Shown here: positions 61,418 through 64,000 of the stretch, in pieces
Layout: each line of letters begins with the position of its first letter
Position numbering within the stretch: the first letter of the stretch is position 1
Source of the DNA: Kiritimatiellia bacterium
Lineage (GTDB): Bacteria > Verrucomicrobiota > Kiritimatiellia > UBA8416 > YA12-FULL-48-11
Reading direction: 5' to 3'
Length of the DNA: 64,000 nt
NCBI GenBank assembly: GCA_028716365.1
Contig: JAQUPZ010000002.1
Span: forward strand, 513,005 to 577,004
Made by a program: the position numbers and the translations under genes
Notes under the pieces: generated by a model
Seen by the model: the letters and a program-made list of their open reading frames with translations, nothing else
Databases searched by the model: none
What the model was told of the DNA's origin: nothing

Positions 61418-62839
61418 TTACCGTTCCGCGGCAGCCATTGAAACACAAATCAATTCGTGGTTGTTACGGGCATATATACAACGGTTAGCGAAAGCAGGAT
61501 GGGACCAGATGACTTTGCGACCACTGTTGGAGGCAGGCATGTCGGGATCGAGTAAATGAGTACGGTCCAACTCCTCGTAGCCAGCTGGCGATAACCTGGC
61601 AATGATCAAATTCCCTTTCTCGTTAAATAAGAAAACGCGACCGCCATGCATGACCATAAACGCTGAACTCCAACGATCCTTGGACTGTGTTCCACCGCTT
61701 GTCGGCTGTAGCGTCATCCAGACGCGTTCACCAGTGTCACCCTTCAGGCAACACATCTCGCCGTACAAAGAAATACCATAAACATGGTTACCGAATAACA
61801 GTAGTGGACTTATCGTAGTGTTAAATCCTGCTTTCCGCGGAGTTTTTTCCGGCATGTCAGAAGGTCGGATATTCCAAACCACTGTCGGCACTGCAGTCCC
61901 GGCCTTGAATTCAAACATAATTGATCCACTATATTGACCCGATATTACCAGGCGATTACCTTCAACGGCAGGAGTTGCGATGGCCATTCCCACTCTGTTC
62001 GGTACCGGGATCGTCCAAAGTTCCCGACCCGATTCCGGCTCTATGCCGGAGAGTCCGTCCGCATGCCAGACGACCAACTGACGCTGGCCTGCAAGCGTGA
62101 AGATCATCGGTGGACAAAAACCGGGTTCCGATGCAGTCACCGACTTCCATATTTCCTTTCCAGTCCGCCGGTCGAATGCCATGACTGTTTGACCCTTACC
62201 CCCAACCAAGGTGATCAGCTTGTCACCTTCAACCAGGGACTGACCTACGAATCCATAGAGAGGAACTTCGGCACCGAGATCCTTTACAAACTGTTTTTGC
62301 CACACCACGCGGCCCGTTATAGCATCCAGACAGTAGAAATCACCCATTGCCCCAAGAGTATAAACGCGGCCATCCTGCACGGTCGGCGTGCTTCGAGGAC
62401 CAATTCCGTACGCACAGGAATAATCACAGGGATAGACATGTGTCCAGAGGACCTTACCCGTTGTTTCCTCCAAGCAGATCACACGTTCCTGATCGGTCGA
62501 TTTGTTTCGCATATTCCACGCGACTTTAATCTCGGTGTTCGGATCAGAGGGAACACGATCAAGGATAAAAACACGGCCACCCGCGACTGCCGGGCCTGAA
62601 TACCCCGGTCCGATCGGTGCACGCCAACGGACGGGCGGACCACCAGCCGGAAATCGGTCAATGATCCCCTGTTCGCGCCAGATACCATCCCGCATTGGCC
62701 CACGCCACTGCGGCCAATCATCTGCATACACGGAACTACCTATGCCGGTCAGAAAGAAGAACGCCATCACCAGGTTTACCACTAATGTCATAAAGATTTC
62801 GGGGGACTTTCGTTCAATGGCGTTGTTTCTCTTTTTCAT
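61418..62839 (-). CDS. Secreted PQQ-like beta-propeller protein
   Basis: About 473 residues from the ATG at 62839; a GTG at 62851 is an alternative. The hydrophobic leader (about 17-38) is followed by DDWPQWRGPMRDGIW, which is typical of PVC-type quinoprotein-like propellers. Repeats follow, such as GKVLWTHVYP, GRVVWQKQFV, GKEIWKSV and GRELWTIPV, one per blade. No PQQ-binding dehydrogenase domain is present, so it is probably a binding or scaffold protein. A GTTGACTTTGAC promoter-like box lies upstream at 62895-62932. Confidence 0.75.
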   Translation of the reverse strand: MKKRNNAIERKSPEIFMTLVVNLVMAFFFLTGIGSSVYADDWPQWRGPMRDGIWREQGIIDRFPAGGPPVRWRAPIGPGYSGPAVAGGRVFILDRVPSDPNTEIKVAWNMRNKSTDQERVICLEETTGKVLWTHVYPCDYSCAYGIGPRSTPTVQDGRVYTLGAMGDFYCLDAITGRVVWQKQFVKDLGAEVPLYGFVGQSLVEGDKLITLVGGKGQTVMAFDRRTGKEIWKSVTASEPGFCPPMIFTLAGQRQLVVWHADGLSGIEPESGRELWTIPVPNRVGMAIATPAVEGNRLVISGQYSGSIMFEFKAGTAVPTVVWNIRPSDMPEKTPRKAGFNTTISPLLLFGNHVYGISLYGEMCCLKGDTGERVWMTLQPTSGGTQSKDRWSSAFMVMHGGRVFLFNEKGNLIIARLSPAGYEELDRTHLLDPDMPASNSGRKVIWSHPAFANRCIYARNNHELICVSMAAAER

Positions 62840-63021
62840 TATAAATTCCACTATTTGCTCCAGGAAAGAAACCGGTAATTTAAATTACAAAGGAATAATG
62901 GTGCAAAAAATGAGCAGTCAAAGTCAACACTGTAGACACGTTGATGATATTGTCATCATTCACCGTCCGGCTGTTTCCGAATTTGGTTGCCGTTGGCTTA
63001 TCTACGGGTATGATAATAAGC

Positions 63022-63366
63022 ATGTCGGGTAAAAAAGATTTCGTTATTATCAGCACAACCATTGACAATGCAGCCAATGCCGGAAGACTGGCTGAAAAGA
63101 TTGTGCAAAGCAGGCTTGCGGCATGTGTTCAATACATGCCGATACAAAGCATTTACCGCTGGAAAGGTAATGTAGAAAAGGCTAAGGAATATCTGTTACT
63201 GTCCAAGACAAAGGCATCGGTTTCTGATAAGTTGACGGCGTTCATAAGAAAAAACCATTCATATGAATTACCGGAAATTATCATTTCCCCGGTAACCGGC
63301 GGACTTGAAAAATACCTTTCGTGGATAGCAACTGAAACAAAATCAGGAAAATTAAAAAGCAAATGA
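63022..63366 (+). CDS. cutA: Divalent-cation tolerance protein CutA
   Basis: About 114 residues from the ATG at 63022; other in-frame starts at 63010 and upstream are possible. The sequence shows the CutA1 pattern: FVIISTTIDNAANAGRLAEKIVQSRLAACVQYMP, SIYRWKGNVEKAKEYLLLSKT and HSYELPEIIISPVTGGLEKYLSWI. The trimeric family is linked to copper tolerance and metal binding in the cytosol. Its TGA overlaps the ATG of metX (ATGA), indicating translational coupling. Confidence 0.93.
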   Translation: MSGKKDFVIISTTIDNAANAGRLAEKIVQSRLAACVQYMPIQSIYRWKGNVEKAKEYLLLSKTKASVSDKLTAFIRKNHSYELPEIIISPVTGGLEKYLSWIATETKSGKLKSK

Positions 63367-64000
63367 GCGATACGAACACAGAAAAAAGCGTTGGGCTCGT
63401 AACAACACAGCTGATGAAGATCCAATTGCCCGCCGGTGGATTAAAACTGGAGAATGGCGGTATTCTGCCCGAGCTCAATGTGGCCTACGAAACGTACGGG
63501 GCTCTCTCATCCACCAAGGACAATGTTATCTTCATCTGTCACGCCCTGTCAGGTGATGCCCATGTCGCAGGTTATCACGACTCGTCAAAAAAAAATGTTG
63601 CCGGCTGGTGGGATGAAATGGTTGGTCCCGGCAAAGGAATAGACACCAATCATTACCTCGTGATCTGCGCAAATATTCTGGGCGGCTGTAAGGGAACAAC
63701 CGGACCATCATCAATCAATCCAAAGACCGGCAAACCATACGGCTCAGCTTTTCCAAAAATTACGATCAGTGACATGGTGGATGTTCACAGGCTGCTTGTG
63801 AAACAACTTGGTATTGATCACCTGGCCGCGGTCATTGGCGGTTCCCTAGGCGGCATGCAGGCACTTGACTGGACCATCCGGCACCCCGAAATGATAGACC
63901 GCTGTATATGCATCGCCTCGGCAACCAGCCTTTCGGCGCAGGCACTTGCTTTTGATATTGTTGGACGTGATTCAATCACCTCGGACCCGGACTGGCAGGG
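63363..64000 (+). CDS. metX: Homoserine O-acetyltransferase (3' truncated)
   Basis: The frame starts at the ATG at 63363, overlapping the cutA stop, and runs off the window after 212 codons. It shows GGILPELNVAYETYG, FICHALSGDAHVAG, GWWDEMVGPGKGIDTNHYLVICANILGGCKGTTGPSS and VIGGSLGGMQALDW, which holds the nucleophile Ser of the alpha/beta-hydrolase fold. The enzyme acetylates homoserine for methionine synthesis. The catalytic Asp and His lie beyond the window. Sister serine transferases are similar, but the GSLGG context favours MetX. Confidence 0.92.
   Translation, partial: MSDTNTEKSVGLVTTQLMKIQLPAGGLKLENGGILPELNVAYETYGALSSTKDNVIFICHALSGDAHVAGYHDSSKKNVAGWWDEMVGPGKGIDTNHYLVICANILGGCKGTTGPSSINPKTGKPYGSAFPKITISDMVDVHRLLVKQLGIDHLAAVIGGSLGGMQALDWTIRHPEMIDRCICIASATSLSAQALAFDIVGRDSITSDPDWQ

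Overview
The window looks like chromosome from a member of the PVC superphylum, most likely Lentisphaerota or Kiritimatiellota. I infer this from the mix of gene families: many secreted glycoside hydrolases and beta-helix proteins, Tat-exported TIM-barrel sugar isomerases, URO-D-family proteins next to L-rhamnose genes, several Tat signal peptides and a C2H2-finger protein of unknown role. Base composition is near 50 % GC. There is no rRNA, no convincing tRNA, no transposase and no CRISPR array.

Layout. 1-2172 (+): the end of a decarboxylase alpha subunit with a biotinyl domain, a Tat-exported phosphoesterase and a small membrane protein. 2284-27383 (almost all -): a large saccharolytic region with GH42-like, GH20, GH29, GH31, GH43-like and alpha/alpha-toroid enzymes, two tandem beta-helix proteins, a ceramidase-like hydrolase, two xylose-isomerase-like TIM barrels and a glycerate kinase. 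It suggests use of fucose- and N-acetylhexosamine-containing glycans. Three of its promoters share a TTTGRCGTTGAC box followed 21 nt later by a TATNNN box.

27864-37025 (+): thirteen short, unrelated genes in one orientation (DUF5677-like, TspO, TPR, flavin reductase, DNA-3-methyladenine glycosylase, PEGA lipoprotein, D-Ala-D-Ala dipeptidase, esterase-like and unknowns). They are separated by 59-75 bp imperfect inverted repeats with RYYYAAC and GTTRRRY ends. These have the form of integron attC sites, and no integrase lies in the window, so the block reads as a gene-cassette cluster (CALIN). A second small cluster with related sites lies at 56655-57548.

37056-46579: a rhamnose-type operon (-) of URO-D protein, GH38-like enzyme, RhaT, RhaM, a second URO-D protein and a TGS/nucleoside kinase, with several start-stop overlaps. 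A divergent AraC regulator and a second, lipoprotein form of RhaM follow. 46639-46808 is a long imperfect inverted repeat between that RhaM gene and an SSS-family symporter.

48841-64000: a C2H2 finger protein, HemW, a DUF3108 protein, a probable outer-membrane barrel, AsnA, a PurC-like enzyme, the second cassette cluster, an acidic secreted protein, a GH141-like beta-helix protein, a PQQ-type propeller, CutA and the start of MetX. Functions are read from motifs visible in the translations; no database search was possible.
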